Notes: generated from the sequence alone by a model not told the origin. Counted from the first letter of the stretch, positions 1 to 10,806 are shown. The stretch: DNA of 64,000 nt from Campylobacter sp. CCS1377 (GCF_040008265.1 NZ_CP155620.1:930001-994000); one strand, 5' to 3'. Translations and numbers: made by a program.

Positions 1-1152
1 CGTATCGCCTAAAATTCCACCCAAAACACCGACACAAGCAAAAGTAAGCATAGAATTTGCAAACTCGCCAATATTTCCTTCTGCTTCAAGTCTTATGCTT
101 TTTACTGGATTTTTATCAAGCTGAGCACATAAAAATCCCATTTTAGATACAAGCTCTATATAAGGCTCTACAAATGGTGGCAAATCTTCAGTTTTAATTG
201 GTAAATTTAAGGCATTGGGATATGATATACCTCTAGCTGCATTTAAGGCTTGTTCGCAAGCTTGTATGGATATGTTTTCTTGACTTTCAAAGGTATTTGC
301 ACCAAGATGAGAGGTGACTGAAATGTTATTAAATTCCAAAATAGGATTATTTGTTGCTGGCTCTTTAACAAATACATCGATGCCAAGCCATGCTATTTTA
401 CCGGTTCTTAATCCTTCGCATAATGCCTCTTCCGTATATAAACCCCCTCTTGCACAGTTAATCAAACGAATACCATCTTTCATTTTAGCAAGCTCATTTA
501 AGCCTATCATACCTTCTGTTTCTTTGGTTTTTGGAGTATGTATAGTAATAAAATCACTTTGGGTTAAAATATCTTCCAAATTTGTTACTGCTTCCATACC
601 AAGATCGGTGATTTTTGAAGTAGGTATATAAGGATCGTAAGCTAAAATTTTCATTCCAAATGCCTTAGCACGAATAGCTACGCGAGAGCCGATATTTCCA
701 AAGCCTATCACACCTAAAGTCTTATTCATTAACTCTACGCCGTACCATTTTTCTCTTTCCCATTTTCTTTCTTGTTTTAAGAAATTATGAGCATTAACAA
801 AACTCCTTGCTGAAGTTAAAAGATGTGCCATTGTAAGCTCTACTGCGGCGATAGTATTGGCCGTTGGGACATTCATCACAATCACACCGCGTTTTGATGA
901 ATTAGCAATATCCACATTATCCACGCCAACTCCAGCGCGGATTAAAGCTTTAAGCTTCTTTGCATGACTTAAAAATTTTTCATCCACATCAGTCGAACTT
1001 CTTGTAATCGCCACATCAACATCTTCAAGCATAGATAAAAGCTGATCTTTTGGAACTTTTGCAGCCTCGATAAGCTCTATATCTTCAGCATTGCGTAAAA
1101 TTTCAACACCCTTATCTAAAATCGCATCACATACTATGATCTTTTTTTTCAT
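1..1152 (-). CDS. serA: D-3-phosphoglycerate dehydrogenase, N-terminal part (runs off the window)
   Basis: Catalyses the first step of phosphorylated serine biosynthesis, oxidising 3-phosphoglycerate with NAD+. The 384 visible codons hold the 2-hydroxyacid dehydrogenase fold: the NAD-binding motif GVIGFGNIGSRVA about residues 150-162, the substrate Arg in INCARGGLY and the catalytic His in TSHLGANT. The reading frame is open to base 1, so the C-terminal intervening and ACT-type regulatory domains of long bacterial PGDHs would lie outside the window. The start codon overlaps the stop of the upstream gene by 4 bases, which implies translational coupling. Identification is firm; only the missing C-terminus is unknown. 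Confidence 0.95.
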   Translation of the reverse strand, partial: MKKKIIVCDAILDKGVEILRNAEDIELIEAAKVPKDQLLSMLEDVDVAITRSSTDVDEKFLSHAKKLKALIRAGVGVDNVDIANSSKRGVIVMNVPTANTIAAVELTMAHLLTSARSFVNAHNFLKQERKWEREKWYGVELMNKTLGVIGFGNIGSRVAIRAKAFGMKILAYDPYIPTSKITDLGMEAVTNLEDILTQSDFITIHTPKTKETEGMIGLNELAKMKDGIRLINCARGGLYTEEALCEGLRTGKIAWLGIDVFVKEPATNNPILEFNNISVTSHLGANTFESQENISIQACEQALNAARGISYPNALNLPIKTEDLPPFVEPYIELVSKMGFLCAQLDKNPVKSIRLEAEGNIGEFANSMLTFACVGVLGGILGDT

Positions 1153-1640
1153 AACCACATCTCCTTTATTTGAGTATCTATATCATAGGTTTTTAATTTT
1201 TTAATAATACCTTCTAATATGTTTTTATCATCCGTATCTAAAATAATTTGAGTATTATCCTTGGTGCTTACCAAACTATACTGCACATTAAATAAATTCA
1301 GCGTTTGCTTTAAACAAAACATAGAATACACATCATTTTTACTGATTAAAAGTTGATAATATCGTTGCTTTGGTTCAAAGGCACTTGTATCTACTTCAAA
1401 ATACATTGAAAAGTATTGCACCGCAGGAACATAGTTTTTTTTAGGAAGCTGCGAAAGCTTATCTTGCCATGTTTCTTCTTTTGAATTTTCTTGTTTGGGA
1501 GTATTAATTTTATAAGCCACTTCCTTGATAATTTCAGGCATAGCGTTTATTTCGCCATACCTGAAAAATAAAACTACAATGCAGACAAAAAGAATTAAAA
1601 ATAAAGTGAATAAAACACCATATAGGGTATATTTTTTCAT
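1149..1640 (-). CDS. Membrane-anchored protein of unknown function (Cj0892c-like position)
   Basis: A 163-residue protein with one N-terminal transmembrane segment (about residues 6-28, LYGVLFTLFLILFVCIVVLFF) followed by a soluble, probably periplasmic part. The C-terminal ~70 residues (YYQLLISKNDVYSMFCLKQTL to the end) alternate beta and alpha in a ferredoxin-like or SPOR-like pattern, but I see no diagnostic motif. It lies between rpsA and serA on the same strand, 13 bases after rpsA and overlapping serA by 4 bases, so it is probably part of an rpsA-serA operon. Function not recognised. Confidence 0.75.
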   Translation of the reverse strand: MKKYTLYGVLFTLFLILFVCIVVLFFRYGEINAMPEIIKEVAYKINTPKQENSKEETWQDKLSQLPKKNYVPAVQYFSMYFEVDTSAFEPKQRYYQLLISKNDVYSMFCLKQTLNLFNVQYSLVSTKDNTQIILDTDDKNILEGIIKKLKTYDIDTQIKEMWL

Positions 1641-1653
1641 AGACTTAATTCAT

Positions 1654-3321
1654 TTAAGAAAGTTGATCTTTTATAATATCACCTAATGTTACTTTATCAT
1701 TATTGTTGATTTCGTTTAAAACTTCTCGTTCTTTCATTCTGTGAAGATTTTTTACGCTTAAACGAATTCTATTTCTTTTTTCATCAACAAAAACTATTAC
1801 CGCTTCAATCTCGGAATCAATTTGCAAATTTTCAAAATCAGCACTACTAATATCTTCTTTATGAATCAAAGCATCAACGCCATTTTCAAGTTCTACAAAA
1901 ATACCAAAATCCTTAATATCTCTTATTTTACCCTTTACTATATCGCCAACATTGTGTTTCAAAGCATAAACTTGAACTGGACTTTGTGTAAGCTCTTTAA
2001 CACTAAGAGATACTTTTTGGTTTTCTTGATCTATTTTGATGATTTTTACTTTTATTTTATCATTAACCTTAAATAAATCTTTGCATTTTATATTTCTATC
2101 CCATGAGGAATCTTCATTGTGTAATAAACCTTCAATATTTCCAATTTTAACAAAAGCACCAAAATTAGTAATAGAAGTTATCACGCCATCTACCACATCG
2201 CCAATTTGATATTGTTGTAAAAATTCATCAAAAGGCTTTGAAAGTAAATTTTTCAAAGATACTCTCAATCTTCTTTCTGGGATATTAATCTCAATCACTT
2301 CAACATCAATTTCTTGACCTTTTGTGATGTGATTTTTAGGATTCTTTATGTTTTTATCCCAAGAAATTTCGCTGACATGCAAAAATCCTTCAATATCATT
2401 ACCCAAATCTACAAAAGCTCCATAAGGCTCAATATTAGACACTACAACCTTGATAGTATCACCGATTTCTAAGCTATCTTTGATCTCATTCCAAGGATCA
2501 GGAATAGCTGCTTTAACAGACAAAGAAAGATGCTTTTTATCTTTATCGTATTTTATAACTTTAACAGGAACTTTATCACCCTCTTTATAAAGTGCATTAG
2601 GATTTACAGGTCCTTTATAAGAAATTTCACTATAATGAACAAGCCCGTCAATTCCACCCACATCAACAAACATTCCATAGGTTGTGATTTTCTTAACAAC
2701 ACCCTCTAAAATTGCATCATTTTCTACAATACCACTAATAAGCTCTTTACGTTTTTTTCTATCATCATTGAGAATTTTCTTTCTCGAAATAACGATACTT
2801 TGCTCATCTTTATCAATTTTTACAATTTTTACTTTGAAAGTTTTACCGATAAGATTATTTGCATCTTTAAATCCATACTGAGATCTTGGCATAAAAAATT
2901 CAACACCTTCATCATCTATAGCTATAAATCCGCCTTTATTTTTTCCTATAATTTTCACATCAAAAGCTTCATCGTTTTCAACATAATTTTCAATAAATTC
3001 CTGAACTTTTTGTTTTCTTAACGCTTTTTTATAAGAAAGTAAAGATCTGCCTCCACGAGAACCGATCACTGCTACTTTGATAGTATCTCCAACCTTAAAT
3101 AATAAATTAGTATCTTCATCAGTAATTTCATTTAATGCCAAAATACCTTCTGATTTTTTGCCTATATCAATATAAACTTCATCATCTCTGATCTCAACGA
3201 TCACACCTTCAGTTGCAGCTTCTTCTCTGGATTTATCAAAAGCCTCTAAAAGCTGTTCAAAATCCTCATCTTCAGGAAATTCTTCCATATTTTTTTGAAC
3301 TTTTTTGTTCACCTCAGTCAT
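1654..3321 (-). CDS. rpsA: 30S ribosomal protein S1
   Basis: RNA-binding ribosomal protein that helps the 30S subunit load mRNA. The 555-residue chain carries six S1/OB domains in series, recognisable by repeated patterns such as YGMFVDVGGIDGLVHYSEIS (about 205-230), YGAFVDLGNDIEGFLHVSEISW, FGAFVKIGNIEGLLH and FGIFVELENGVDALIHKEDIS. Length fits the family. The start ATG follows an AAAGGA ribosome binding site. A TATAAT -10 box lies about 30 bases upstream (3352-3357). The next two genes on the strand follow closely. Confidence 0.96.
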   Translation of the reverse strand: MTEVNKKVQKNMEEFPEDEDFEQLLEAFDKSREEAATEGVIVEIRDDEVYIDIGKKSEGILALNEITDEDTNLLFKVGDTIKVAVIGSRGGRSLLSYKKALRKQKVQEFIENYVENDEAFDVKIIGKNKGGFIAIDDEGVEFFMPRSQYGFKDANNLIGKTFKVKIVKIDKDEQSIVISRKKILNDDRKKRKELISGIVENDAILEGVVKKITTYGMFVDVGGIDGLVHYSEISYKGPVNPNALYKEGDKVPVKVIKYDKDKKHLSLSVKAAIPDPWNEIKDSLEIGDTIKVVVSNIEPYGAFVDLGNDIEGFLHVSEISWDKNIKNPKNHITKGQEIDVEVIEINIPERRLRVSLKNLLSKPFDEFLQQYQIGDVVDGVITSITNFGAFVKIGNIEGLLHNEDSSWDRNIKCKDLFKVNDKIKVKIIKIDQENQKVSLSVKELTQSPVQVYALKHNVGDIVKGKIRDIKDFGIFVELENGVDALIHKEDISSADFENLQIDSEIEAVIVFVDEKRNRIRLSVKNLHRMKEREVLNEINNNDKVTLGDIIKDQLS

Positions 3322-3351
3322 CGCGGTCCTTTAAAAATAAAATAAAGCTTG

Positions 3352-3357
3352 ATTATA
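3352..3357 (-). promoter_or_regulatory. Probable -10 box of rpsA
   Basis: Reads TATAAT on the minus strand, 31 bases before the rpsA start codon, within an AT-rich tract typical of Campylobacter sigma-70 promoters, which show periodic A/T signals rather than a fixed -35 box. Confidence 0.55.
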
Positions 3358-3553
3358 TATCATTTTTTCTTTAATTAGTGTTAATATTTATAAATTTTTA
3401 GCATATTTCATCATTTTTGCTCATTTATTCATTTCCCAAACTCCCTTTTAAGCTTTCTTACATCCACAAAATAAAATTTCAAATATCCACTTTATGCTAG
3501 TTTTTGTTAGCTTTAATAAATGCTTCGTCAAGCTTACAAGTAAAACATTCCTT

Positions 3554-4777
3554 TTATTTTAAAGCTTCTTTATAGTCAGGATAGCTTTCTGAAGGTGGAA
3601 GTTTATCTTTAGTTAGTTTTAAATTTTTATAACTATAGCAATAGCCATTTGTATGAAAGATGAGAGTAAATTCTCGCTTTGGCAGAATTAGCACTGATTA
3701 AATTTATCGTGATGGTTAAAATCATAAACTTTTAAAATTTCTATATTTTATTAGCTAAGACTTCAAAATCTATTGTTTGATTATGATAATTTTCATTAGG
3801 AGAAGCAAAGAAGAAATAAGGTTGCAAAAATCTAATCGTTTCCGATTTGTATTCCAAGTTTGAACTTCAATATAAAATTCGCCAAAATTTACATTGTTAA
3901 AATTTAACATAGCTTGAGTTTGAGCATCTATTGCGCTTCTAATAAATTTGTGTGTCTAAATTCTTTTGAAATATTTGTCTTTTCATTTTTAATCAATACA
4001 CTAGAATAAAAACTAGGTATATGATATTCTTTATTGTTCTAATTATGAACACCTATTAAAAAATATTTTTCAAACTATTTAGAAATTTAAGCTTAACATT
4101 TTTATCAAGTCTGTAAGTTTTTTCATCAAATATTGAATTTTTATAGGAATTTCTCGCAAATTTCCATTGATTAGTTCCATATCTTTTGGAGTGCAAATTT
4201 AAATTTAGAATTATCGTTTTTTTGTATTAAGTTATTTTCGTTTTTTAAAACTGTCAATATTTTTAATGATATTCTTGCCAAATTCACACATAATTCTAGT
4301 TTGCTAATAATGAGCATCAGTTCTTTTTCTAAATTCCACCAAAGAATTTTCATTATAATATTTTTATATTGAAACCAAAATAAGAACAAAATTTGCGTAT
4401 AGATATTATCAATAACTTTGTAGTTATCACAAGGATAAGGTAAAACCAAAATTAATACTTTTTTATTTAAAAAACAAAGCTCCTTATGAAGCCACATTAA
4501 ATTACGATATATTAAAAAATACGGAAGTTTTTGATAGGGATGAAAATAATATTGTTTATTGATATTATTTTCGGTTATGATAAATTCAGCATTTTAAAAA
4601 ATTTCTTTATGCCTAATAATTTCATATAAACTTTAAAGCAAAATTATAAAATTCTAATACCCCCTCCTCCGCGGAGCATTTTCATTATATTTGTCTATAC
4701 CTTCTCTTAGGCCTTTTTTGTAAGCCATTTACCATTACAGAATTACTTCCGCCTAGTAAAACTACATTTTTATTCAT
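3554..4777 (-). pseudogene. Decayed gene of the Campylobacter 617 family
   Basis: Starting at the ATG at 4777 the minus strand reads MNKNVVLLGGSNSVMVNGLQK. A one-base slip in an A6 run then shifts the frame, and the continuation GLREGIDKYNEN appears in another frame. Beyond a short G tract the coding sense resumes as VLEFYNFAL, then AEFIITENNINKQYYFH, FLIYRNLMWLHKEL and VLPYPCDNYKVIDNIYT in shifting frames, and it ends near KLPPSESYPDYKEALK (stop at 3554). This is the pattern of the 617 family (SGNH-like proteins often controlled by poly-G slippage). Many frameshifts and stops make it non-functional. The 108-residue open stretch at 4171-4497 is only its longest surviving fragment. Confidence 0.7.
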
Positions 4778-4816
4778 TTGTAAAACCTTTCAAAAATATT
4801 AAAAATTTTTATTATA

Positions 4817-4825
4817 CCCCCCCCC
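4817..4825 (-). repeat. Poly-G tract (9 G) beside a -10 box
   Basis: Nine consecutive G on the minus strand directly abut TATAAT (4811-4816), 34 bases upstream of the pseudogene start at 4777. A homopolymer at this place would change the spacing upstream of the -10 element, as in transcriptional phase variation. It could equally be a relic of the decayed 617-family gene. Confidence 0.7.
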
Positions 4826-4836
4826 ATAAATTTAAA

Positions 4837-5667
4837 CTAAATTTTAAAACTTTCTATTTTACCAATCACTCTTTGTATAATCCAATCAGGAGTACTAGCA
4901 CCCGCACTAATACCACAATATTTTTTACCCAAAAACCATTCTTTTTGGATTTCACTCTCATTTTCTATCAAATAACTATCCTCGCAATTTGCCTTAGCGA
5001 TTAAAAAAAGTTGCTTGGTATTGGCAGAATTTTTACCACCCACAACCACTACCACATCGCTTCTTAAAGAAAGTTCTTTAATGGCATCTTGATTTTTAAA
5101 AGTCGCATCACAAATCGTATTAAAAACCCTTACTTCCTTTACTCTAAGCATTAAAAAATTCACTATCTCCATAAAATGCTCGATCTTTTTAGTTGTCTGG
5201 CTTACAACGGCAATCTTGCTAGGAAATTTGATATTTTCAAGCTCTTTTTTATCTAAAACCACATAAGCTTTTGTGCTTACATAGCTTTTCACGCCTTTGA
5301 CTTCTGGATGATTTTCATCACCAAAAATCACCACTTCATAGCCTTCATTGCTCATTTTCTCGCAAATTTGTTGAGGCTTCGTTACAAAAGGACAAGTGGC
5401 ATCAAAAATTTCAATATCCTTTTTTTTCAATTCTTCCAAATCTTGTTTTGTGATCCCATGAGTACGGATAATCGCCTTTTTTTCGTTGCTTAAAGCTCTT
5501 ATATTTTCCAAAGTTTTAACATTAAAATCTTTTTGCAAACGCGAAATTTCTTCATTATTATGAATGAGCGGTCCTATAGTTGCTGCATCTTTAATTTGCT
5601 CTGCTTTTTTAATTGCCCTTTTAACACCAAAACAAAAACCATAATTTTTCGCTAACTCAATAATCAA
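4837..5667 (-). CDS. ispH: 4-hydroxy-3-methylbut-2-enyl diphosphate reductase
   Basis: Last enzyme of the MEP isoprenoid pathway, reducing HMBPP to IPP and DMAPP with a 4Fe-4S cluster. The three cluster cysteines are visible at residues 12 (GFCFGVKRA), 92 (DATCPFVTK) and 186 (NTICDAT), with conserved substrate-binding histidines in RTHGIT (70) and DENHPEVKG (120). The 276-residue length is normal. It overlaps the end of aroA by 11 bases, an arrangement common in campylobacters. Historical name lytB. Confidence 0.96.
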   Translation of the reverse strand: MIIELAKNYGFCFGVKRAIKKAEQIKDAATIGPLIHNNEEISRLQKDFNVKTLENIRALSNEKKAIIRTHGITKQDLEELKKKDIEIFDATCPFVTKPQQICEKMSNEGYEVVIFGDENHPEVKGVKSYVSTKAYVVLDKKELENIKFPSKIAVVSQTTKKIEHFMEIVNFLMLRVKEVRVFNTICDATFKNQDAIKELSLRSDVVVVVGGKNSANTKQLFLIAKANCEDSYLIENESEIQKEWFLGKKYCGISAGASTPDWIIQRVIGKIESFKI

Positions 5668-6937
5668 TTTTTGCCCCCAATTCTAAAAGCAATTTTTCAA
5701 AATTTGGAAAAGAAGTTTTAATACACTCTGTTTCATCAATTTCCATTCCATAAAGCAAACCTAAAATCGCAAAACTCATAGCAATGCGGTGATCTCCATA
5801 GCTTTTGATTTTAGCACTTTTTGCCTTAGCGCCTGTGATTTTAAAACCATCATCTAGCTCTTCTGCCTCAATGCCGCATTTTTGTAAATTCTCAACCATA
5901 GCATGAATTCTATCGCTTTCTTTAACACGCAATTCTTTGGCATTTCTTAAAATACTTTCTCCTTTAGCACAGGCAAAAGCTATTGCAAGAGCTGGTGCTT
6001 CATCAATTAACCAAGCGATATTCTCACTCACTTCAACGGCTTGCAAAGAACTACTTTGTGCATAAATTTCTCCCACGCTTTCAAAGCTATTCTCATAAAA
6101 TTTAAACTCGAGCTTAGCGCCCATTTTTTGTAAAACTTTATAAGCTTCAATGCGTGTAGGATTGAGTAAAACATTTTTAAGGGTAATTTTAGAATTTGGC
6201 AAAATCAAAGCAGCTAAAACAAAATAAAAAGCCGAAGAAGGATCATTTGGTATCGTGATATCCAAGGGTTTTAAAGGTTCTTTTAAAGGAAGAATTTCCA
6301 TACTTAACTTATCTTGAGAAATTTTTAAAGGAGCATCCATCGCTTTTAGCATATTTTCACTATGATCTCTACTGAGTGAAACTTCGCTAAATTTACTCAC
6401 TCCATCTGCACTAAAACCTGCTAAAATCATAGCGGTTTTTACTTGGGCTGAAGAAATTTTACTTTCGTATTTAAAAGCTTTTAAATTTTGTCCTTCTATG
6501 CAAAGTGGCGCCAAATTTGCATCCATTCTGCCATAAATTTTTGCTCCAATTTCTCTTAAAGGCTCGCTGAGTCGTTTCATTGGGCGATTATTTAAATACC
6601 TATCTCCACTTAATACAAAAAAGCCTGAAATTCCTGCTAAAAATCCCATCATCAAACGCATAGCAGTGCCTGAATTTCCACAATCTAAAATGCAATTTGG
6701 CGAAAGAATTTCACTAGGTGCTTTAATGCTAACACTAGAGTCTTTTCTTTCTACTTTAGCGCCTAAATTTTGGACTATTTTTAAAGTATTTAGCGTATCT
6801 TGGGCTAAAAGATAATTTTGCGCCCTATTTTCTCCTTGTGTTAAAAGAGAAAAAATCGCAAAACGATGAGAAATGCTTTTATCAGCTGCAATTTGTGTAA
6901 ATTCTTGATTAAAATGAGCTAAAGGATAAATTTTCAT
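5657..6937 (-). CDS. aroA: 3-phosphoshikimate 1-carboxyvinyltransferase (EPSP synthase)
   Basis: Sixth step of the shikimate pathway, transferring the enolpyruvyl group of PEP to shikimate 3-phosphate. The protein (426 residues) shows the family signatures LDCGNSGTAMRLMMG (about 84-98) and ELRVKESDRIHAM (about 330), and DHSENMLKAM near the middle. Its ATG overlaps the pheT stop by 4 bases and its end overlaps ispH, so pheS-pheT-aroA-ispH (and formerly rpsA) form one leftward operon. Confidence 0.96.
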   Translation of the reverse strand: MKIYPLAHFNQEFTQIAADKSISHRFAIFSLLTQGENRAQNYLLAQDTLNTLKIVQNLGAKVERKDSSVSIKAPSEILSPNCILDCGNSGTAMRLMMGFLAGISGFFVLSGDRYLNNRPMKRLSEPLREIGAKIYGRMDANLAPLCIEGQNLKAFKYESKISSAQVKTAMILAGFSADGVSKFSEVSLSRDHSENMLKAMDAPLKISQDKLSMEILPLKEPLKPLDITIPNDPSSAFYFVLAALILPNSKITLKNVLLNPTRIEAYKVLQKMGAKLEFKFYENSFESVGEIYAQSSSLQAVEVSENIAWLIDEAPALAIAFACAKGESILRNAKELRVKESDRIHAMVENLQKCGIEAEELDDGFKITGAKAKSAKIKSYGDHRIAMSFAILGLLYGMEIDETECIKTSFPNFEKLLLELGAKIDY

Positions 6938-9258
6938 CTTAGCTTTAATCCTAGTTCTTTATCCAAGGTATTGATAATTTGCTCCATACAAACGGCAACT
7001 TCGTTATCTTCCAGAGTTTTTTCACTATCTTTAAAAGTAAAATTTACAGTCAAGCTAAATTGCTCTTTTAAATTCTCATCGTGATATAAATCCACTATCC
7101 TAAAACCTTCTAAAATCTTTATATTTAAAGTATTAATGCAGGTTTTAATTTTTTCATAAGGATAATCTTTAGGTATAAGCAAACTTAAATCTCTATTAAT
7201 CGCTGGAAATTTCGAATAAATTTTAGCTGTCTTAAATTCAGGTTTTAAAAGATCTAAATGAAGCTCACAAACATAGGTTTTAAACAGATCTCTTTCGTTT
7301 TCTATTTTCAAATGAACCCTACCCACATAGCCGATTTTAATACCTTCTTTTATGATATCAGCTTGCTCGTAAGGACTTAAAAAAACATAACTTGAATTTG
7401 CTAAATTAAAGTCCCCTATGATATTTTTAAGCTCAAGTAGAAAATCATAAAAATTAACTAATTCAGGCTTAGCTTTATTGGCAATTTTAGCTTCATCCTT
7501 GTAGCCACAGCTTAAAAATGCAATTTTATGTAATTCATTATTTTGCTCATCAAAAACCATACCATTTTCAAAAAGCTTAACAATTTTTTTAGAATTTTTT
7601 ATATTAAAACTTGCTGCATTTAATAAATGATTAATCAAAGTGCTTCTTAAAGTATCAAGCTCTGAAGTAATGGGATTAACAAGTTTTAAATTTGTAGTTT
7701 TAAAGCCTAAATTATGCAATTCTTCTTTAAAATCCAAAACATAATGCAAACTTTCAAAATACCCATTATTTACAGCTCTAACTCTAAGATCTTTTAGAAA
7801 TTTATAATTATTATAGGTTTGATTTATGCGGTTTTTCTCAAAAAATTCCAAGGCTTTGGATTCTATATTGTCAATACCTATAATGCGAACAACTTCCTCG
7901 CAAAGATCTGAAATATTTTTAATATCAGGTCTATGCAAAGGGACTTTAGCATTAATCAATTCTTCTGTAACAAGCGTGATATCAAAACCTATGTGTTTAA
8001 GAATCTTTAAAATAAGATTTTTTTCTATGTTCTTACCTATCATTTGATTGATATCTTCGCTGGTAAAATTGATGACTTTTGATTCTTTGTGTTCTGCAAT
8101 TTGCTGAGAACCACTATAAAGAGTAATGTTAGAAATTGCGCTCATTTGTTTAAACAAAAAATCCGTTCCGATATTTAATTTTGGCTCACTACCCCTAAAG
8201 CTTTTATAAAACATTTCATTATTAATTTTTTTATAATTTTCTTTTGCTTCAGCGATAATTTCAGGATGAGTATAATTTGCTTCTATAATGACAATTTTAG
8301 TATGATCGTTGATTCTAAATTCATCTTCTTGGTAAATCCCACCAACTGATAACAATTTATTTTGACAAAAAACAGCACTTTCGCCATTTTCTTGCTTTTG
8401 TATATTGATTAAAACATCATTATTCGCACTTTTTAATTTATCAAAATCATAAGCAGTGAAAAGCACTCCTGTAGAATGCGTAGCATAATTTAATAAATTT
8501 TCTATGCTATTATCTTTCAATGTATCAATATAAGCTAATCTTAATTTTATAGATAAATTTAATGCAACCTTATTCTTAAGTTCTATAGCTCTATAATTAA
8601 AAAAACTATTAAGATTTTGATTACTTTGCAAACGCAAAATTCTACCTATACCTAAAGTATTTTCAGGCTCTTTAAAGGTATTTTGATCTTTTAAATTTAA
8701 CCCATAAGCTACAGCCAAATCCCTAGCTACTCCATAAACACTTAAGCAATCTCCGCGATTTGGTGTTAATTCCACTTCGATAAAACAATCATTAAACAAT
8801 TCATAAGAATTTAAAGCTTTACCAAGCTCCAATTTTCCAATACTATCATCTAAAATCATAATACCATCATTGATTTTTGGAAAACCAAGTTCTGTGCTAG
8901 AACAAAGCATACCAAAAGATTCAGCGCCTCTAAGTTTAGTTGCCTTAATCTCCATACCATTTGGCATGATAGCGCCCTCAAGCGCAACGGCAACGAATTG
9001 TCCAGCATCGACATTGGCGGCACCGCAAACAATTTGTAAAATTTTATCCCCAACATCCACTTGACAAATACTTAACTTATCAGAGTTTTCATGTTTTATT
9101 TTTTCTTTTACATAACCCAAAACAATATTATCAGGGGCTTTAATTCTATAAGCTTTATCAACTTCTAAACCTATAGAATTTAGAGTTTTAACTAAGTCTT
9201 CTAAAGTTTTATCACCGATATCTAGCCAATCTTTTAACCAATTTTTTGTAATTATCAT
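6934..9258 (-). CDS. pheT: Phenylalanyl-tRNA synthetase beta subunit
   Basis: Beta chain of the (alpha-beta)2 enzyme that charges tRNA-Phe. Domains seen in order over 774 residues: an N-terminal EMAP-like tRNA-binding OB domain (about 40-150), the B3/4 editing region (with [18 protein letters not shown] near 160), the B5 domain (about 395-465), the catalytic-like core and a C-terminal FDX-ACB anticodon-binding domain ([20 protein letters not shown] to the end). It overlaps pheS by 4 bases, ensuring coupled synthesis of the two subunits. Confidence 0.96.
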   Translation of the reverse strand: MIITKNWLKDWLDIGDKTLEDLVKTLNSIGLEVDKAYRIKAPDNIVLGYVKEKIKHENSDKLSICQVDVGDKILQIVCGAANVDAGQFVAVALEGAIMPNGMEIKATKLRGAESFGMLCSSTELGFPKINDGIMILDDSIGKLELGKALNSYELFNDCFIEVELTPNRGDCLSVYGVARDLAVAYGLNLKDQNTFKEPENTLGIGRILRLQSNQNLNSFFNYRAIELKNKVALNLSIKLRLAYIDTLKDNSIENLLNYATHSTGVLFTAYDFDKLKSANNDVLINIQKQENGESAVFCQNKLLSVGGIYQEDEFRINDHTKIVIIEANYTHPEIIAEAKENYKKINNEMFYKSFRGSEPKLNIGTDFLFKQMSAISNITLYSGSQQIAEHKESKVINFTSEDINQMIGKNIEKNLILKILKHIGFDITLVTEELINAKVPLHRPDIKNISDLCEEVVRIIGIDNIESKALEFFEKNRINQTYNNYKFLKDLRVRAVNNGYFESLHYVLDFKEELHNLGFKTTNLKLVNPITSELDTLRSTLINHLLNAASFNIKNSKKIVKLFENGMVFDEQNNELHKIAFLSCGYKDEAKIANKAKPELVNFYDFLLELKNIIGDFNLANSSYVFLSPYEQADIIKEGIKIGYVGRVHLKIENERDLFKTYVCELHLDLLKPEFKTAKIYSKFPAINRDLSLLIPKDYPYEKIKTCINTLNIKILEGFRIVDLYHDENLKEQFSLTVNFTFKDSEKTLEDNEVAVCMEQIINTLDKELGLKLR

Positions 9259-10247
9259 CTAAATTGCTCCAATAATCTTAAATCTCCTTCAAATAAAGAA
9301 CGCAAATCGGGAATTTGATGCAAAAGCATTGCAAATCTTTCTACCCCAAGACCAAAAGCATATCCACTTACATTACTATAACCTACAAATTTATAAACAT
9401 TAGGATCTACTATACCACATCCTAGTACTTCAAGCCAACCTGTTTGCTTACAAACCCTACATCCGCAGCCCTTGCAAAATACACAAGAAATATCCACTTC
9501 AGCAGAAGGCTCCGTAAAAGGAAAAAAACTTGGACGAAAACGCACTTTGACATTGCCAAACATATAACGCAAAAAATCTTCTAAAATGCTTTTTAAATTT
9601 GCAAAACTTACTTTTTGCCCCTCTTCCACTACAAGCCCTTCAACCTGATGAAACATAGGGGTATGAGTAAGATCAAAATCCCTTCTAAAAACCGCACCTG
9701 GAGTAATCATACGAATAGGCGGTTTTTGAGTCAACATTGTGCGAATTTGCACTGGCGATGTATGAGTCCTTAAAAGTCTTTTATCTTCGAAATAAAAAGT
9801 GTCTTGCATATCTCTTGCAGGATGTGATTTTGGCAAATTTAAAGCTTCAAAATTATGAAAATCATCTTCAATTAAAGGTCCTTTTTCAATGCTAAAATTT
9901 AAAGATACAAAATAATCTATAATTTTATCCATAGTACTCATCACAGGATGCAAAGCTCCTGCTTTAGAATTTTCATCAAAATAATAAAAATTCATCGCAT
10001 CTTGTTTCATTTTTTCATCTAAGAATTTTTCATTTAATTCTTTAAATTTTAGATTAAAAGCGTGAGTTAGCTGCTCTTTTTGCTCGTTGAGTTTTGCCGC
10101 AAATTCCTTTTTTTCTTCATCTTTTAAATCTTTTAATTTGGAGAATTCGCTCGTCAAGCTTCCCTTTTTTCCCAATATACTTATTTTTAAATTTTCTAAA
10201 TCTGATAAATTTTTACATAAATGAATTTGATTAATGAGCTGTTGCAA
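9255..10247 (-). CDS. pheS: Phenylalanyl-tRNA synthetase alpha subunit
   Basis: Catalytic subunit. An N-terminal coiled coil (about 1-85) is followed by the class II aminoacyl-tRNA synthetase core: motif 2 region [22 protein letters not shown] (quoted in part: TPMFHQVEG) and motif 3 [18 protein letters not shown] near the C-terminus. The 330-residue length is normal. It heads the pheS-pheT-aroA-ispH operon. A TAGAAT -10-like box lies at 10281-10286 on the minus strand. Confidence 0.96.
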   Translation of the reverse strand: MQQLINQIHLCKNLSDLENLKISILGKKGSLTSEFSKLKDLKDEEKKEFAAKLNEQKEQLTHAFNLKFKELNEKFLDEKMKQDAMNFYYFDENSKAGALHPVMSTMDKIIDYFVSLNFSIEKGPLIEDDFHNFEALNLPKSHPARDMQDTFYFEDKRLLRTHTSPVQIRTMLTQKPPIRMITPGAVFRRDFDLTHTPMFHQVEGLVVEEGQKVSFANLKSILEDFLRYMFGNVKVRFRPSFFPFTEPSAEVDISCVFCKGCGCRVCKQTGWLEVLGCGIVDPNVYKFVGYSNVSGYAFGLGVERFAMLLHQIPDLRSLFEGDLRLLEQFR

Positions 10248-10280
10248 GTTCTTACCTTAAAAATAAAATTTTAAACGATT

Positions 10281-10335
10281 ATTCTAATCTAAAATAATTT
10301 AAACTTAGCATAAAATCAGCACTTTAAGGTATAAT
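10281..10335. promoter_or_regulatory. Divergent promoter region between pheS and the HIT gene
   Basis: The 118-base gap holds a minus-strand TAGAAT (10281-10286) 34 bases before pheS and a plus-strand TATAAT (10330-10335) about 30 bases before the HIT-family gene. Both sit in AT-rich periodic sequence as expected for Campylobacter sigma-70 promoters. Confidence 0.5.
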
Positions 10336-10365
10336 TTTATGAATATATTTAAAAAAGGATAACAA

Positions 10366-10731
10366 ATGAGAGAAAAAACAGTTTTTGAACTTATCATTGA
10401 AGGAAAACTTCCGTGCAATAAAGTCTTAGAAAATAATGACTTTTTAGCATTTCACGACATAAATCCTAAGGCGCCAATTCATATTTTAATTATCCCCAAA
10501 GAACATTTTAAAGATTTTCAAGAATTTAAACCCGAACTTATGTCAAAAATGACAAGTTTCATTCAAGAACTTGCCACACTTTTGGGTTTAGACAAAAGTG
10601 GCTATAGACTTATTACAAACTGCGGTAAAAACAGTGGACAAGAGGTTTTTCACTTGCATTTTCATATGTTGGGTGGCTTTGAACTTCCAAAATCAAAAGA
10701 CGAGCAAAGCAACACTAGTGACTTGTTTTAA
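10366..10731 (+). CDS. HIT-family nucleotide-binding protein
   Basis: A 121-residue HINT-type histidine-triad hydrolase of purine nucleoside phosphoramidates. It shows the N-terminal motif DFLAFHDINPKAPIHILIIPK (in part AFHDINPKAPIH) and the active-site triad EVFHLHFHMLGG (His-x-His-x-His, about residues 93-100). The start follows AAAAAAGGAT. A monocistronic gene between the leftward phe operon and the rightward ABC transporter. The physiological substrate is not known from the sequence. Confidence 0.92.
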   Translation: MREKTVFELIIEGKLPCNKVLENNDFLAFHDINPKAPIHILIIPKEHFKDFQEFKPELMSKMTSFIQELATLLGLDKSGYRLITNCGKNSGQEVFHLHFHMLGGFELPKSKDEQSNTSDLF

Positions 10732-10806
10732 CATCAAATTTTTAAAGTAAAATCAAGATTAATACTATACAATTAAACTTTTGATTTTAAATTAAGGTTG
10801 AAAAAT

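Noticed and set aside
4171-4497. Independent 108-residue gene
   Set aside because: The sequence is an inner fragment of the decayed 617-family gene; flanking frames continue the same protein family.
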